A DNA stretch of 6,464 nt, from contig QJYE01000127.1 of NCBI GenBank assembly GCA_003235785.1, positions 1 to 6,464 of the forward strand. Reading direction: 5' to 3'. Under the pieces are notes generated by a model. That model was not told the origin of the DNA. It ran no database searches and saw only the letters and a program-made list of their open reading frames with translations. Positions 5,478 to 6,464 of the stretch are shown one piece after another. The DNA comes from Nitrospirota bacterium. GTDB lineage: Bacteria > Nitrospirota > Nitrospiria > Nitrospirales > UBA8639. The translations under genes were made by a program, and so were the position numbers. Within the stretch, counting starts at the first letter, position 1; each line of letters opens with the position of its first letter.

Positions 5478-6464
5478 TCAACTCACCATATTACCAGGTG
5501 GTACCGTCATCTCTTTCAGAGCAGGGAGCGGTTCAGAGGGCTTGGATTGTTGAAGCAGGCCCATCACAAACGGACAACGTTGAATGTTTTCTGGAATGGT
5601 GATTAACCGCTCTTCATAGGATTTCCGCCATCCCAGATAGAGGGAATACACCGCCATCAACAAACCCGTACTCGCAGCCATTGCGACAAATCCAAGCGGT
5701 GAGATGTGCGCAATACGGAAAACATAAGATGCCATCCCGATCAAAACCAGAAAGTAGGTGAGTGCAAACGTCATGCTTGGCCACACCCAGAACCACAGAC
5801 ATGACAACCAGGTATGAGGCTTCCGTCTCTGCTCTCCTTGTTCATAAAGGGCCTCCCCAGCAAAAAACGCCAGTAAGCTGATGGATGCCACAACGATAGG
5901 AACCAAGATCGATTGCCAGACAGGCTGCCAAGAGGAAAGGTCCAAGCTCAAAAGCATCCCGGAACTGAGGACACCTCCCAATATGGCCAGAGTTCCCCAT
6001 TTTATCACCACCGGCAATTGCTGCGGAATCCATGCCCGCAACGCCTCGCCATTCGGATATGTGGGCACAACGGTTCCTTCGTGAGACAAGCGTTGAACCA
6101 GCCCGATCTCAAACGCATCTCTCGTGACGGACGTACAGGGTATGATCATGGCCATCATGGCCGGACCCTCAGGATGCAAAAGAAAATCATAGCCCACAAA
6201 CACTTGTAAAATGGCTAACACTAAGAGGGAAAGCTGCATGCCATAGGCGACGCCTATCCAACCGACCAGCCAGACCCACCGTTGCATCCCATCCTGTCGA
6301 AAGGATTCTTGAAGCGAAACCCCTCGCCCCTGTCGATAAGCCCAGATAGCCGCAAGTGCTGACACACAGCCACTAAGGCCTAACAACACCAACGGCTCAG
6401 AGAGAGGCAACACATCTTTAAGGACACGATAGATCCCAAATGCCACAAGCCCAGGAGCCAGCAT
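5478..6464 (-). CDS. Multi-helix membrane protein of unrecognised family, N-terminus uncertain
   Basis: A frame of 328 codons runs to the right window edge. Its first codon in view is an ATG on the last three bases, so the true start may lie outside. I see about six hydrophobic segments: about 24-43, 62-91, 151-174, 181-205, 219-247 and 255-279. A conserved-looking soluble loop of about 55 residues (95-149) lies between the second and third; it contains PCTSVTRDAFEIGLVQRL (109-126) and a Pro/Tyr/Trp-containing stretch. A polar tail of about 40 residues ends the protein. There is no CXXCH, no Walker motif and no CydB-like pattern that I can identify. Its stop lies 3 bp before the bd-like gene, so the two are almost certainly co-expressed. 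It may be a second membrane subunit or an assembly factor of that oxidase (inference). Confidence 0.75.
   Translation of the reverse strand: MLAPGLVAFGIYRVLKDVLPLSEPLVLLGLSGCVSALAAIWAYRQGRGVSLQESFRQDGMQRWVWLVGWIGVAYGMQLSLLVLAILQVFVGYDFLLHPEGPAMMAMIIPCTSVTRDAFEIGLVQRLSHEGTVVPTYPNGEALRAWIPQQLPVVIKWGTLAILGGVLSSGMLLSLDLSSWQPVWQSILVPIVVASISLLAFFAGEALYEQGEQRRKPHTWLSCLWFWVWPSMTFALTYFLVLIGMASYVFRIAHISPLGFVAMAASTGLLMAVYSLYLGWRKSYEERLITIPENIQRCPFVMGLLQQSKPSEPLPALKEMTVPPGNMVS

Noticed and set aside
5478..6464. Reading the six-helix protein as CydB
   Set aside because: No CydB-like N-terminal block or helix pattern could be matched by eye. Calling it CydB from position alone would be a guess.

Overview
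The window looks like a piece of a bacterial chromosome that carries a respiratory or membrane-protein locus. The closest fit I recognise is a Nitrospira-like nitrite oxidiser (Nitrospirota). That placement is inference. It rests on a cytochrome bd-like oxidase subunit I homologue with extra transmembrane helices, next to a DUF3047 protein and FGE-fold proteins, a set I associate with Nitrospira-type genomes. The base composition is near 50% GC by eye, which would suit the marine lineage better than the high-GC ones. No rRNA, tRNA or marker gene is present to confirm it.

From right to left, nearly everything is on the minus strand as one tight gene series. It runs: an unrecognised multi-helix membrane protein that reaches the right window edge (5478-6464); a 620-residue bd-like oxidase subunit I (3612-5474); a secreted DUF3047 protein (2911-3615); a small glycine-rich membrane protein (2504-2875); and two tandem FGE-fold (SUMF1-like) proteins with membrane anchors or signal peptides (1520-2446 and 510-1442). 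The spacings are 3 bp, a 4-bp ATGA overlap, 35 bp, 57 bp and 77 bp. I see no hairpin-plus-U-tract terminator between the genes, so they look like one operon transcribed leftward.

The left 540 bases have a different texture: AT-rich, with three very small membrane proteins that standard gene callers may miss. They are a 34-residue single-helix protein on the plus strand (434-538), whose 3' end overlaps the end of the second FGE-fold gene head-to-head, and two minus-strand small proteins (177-308, 43 residues ending in Cys-Pro-Cys; and a gene starting at 113 and cut by the left edge). Each has a recognisable Shine-Dalgarno sequence.

How the genes work together is inference. The bd-like protein is the likely functional centre. 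The FGE-fold pair lacks the cysteines of true formylglycine-generating enzymes, so the pair is more likely structural, binding or assembly proteins facing the periplasm. The DUF3047 protein is probably a soluble periplasmic partner. No recognisable CydB or cytochrome c (CXXCH) is encoded here. The bd-like protein keeps His, Glu, Arg and Met positions of CydA but appears to lack two glutamates (E. coli E99 and E445 equivalents), so its cofactor content and even its oxidase activity are open questions.
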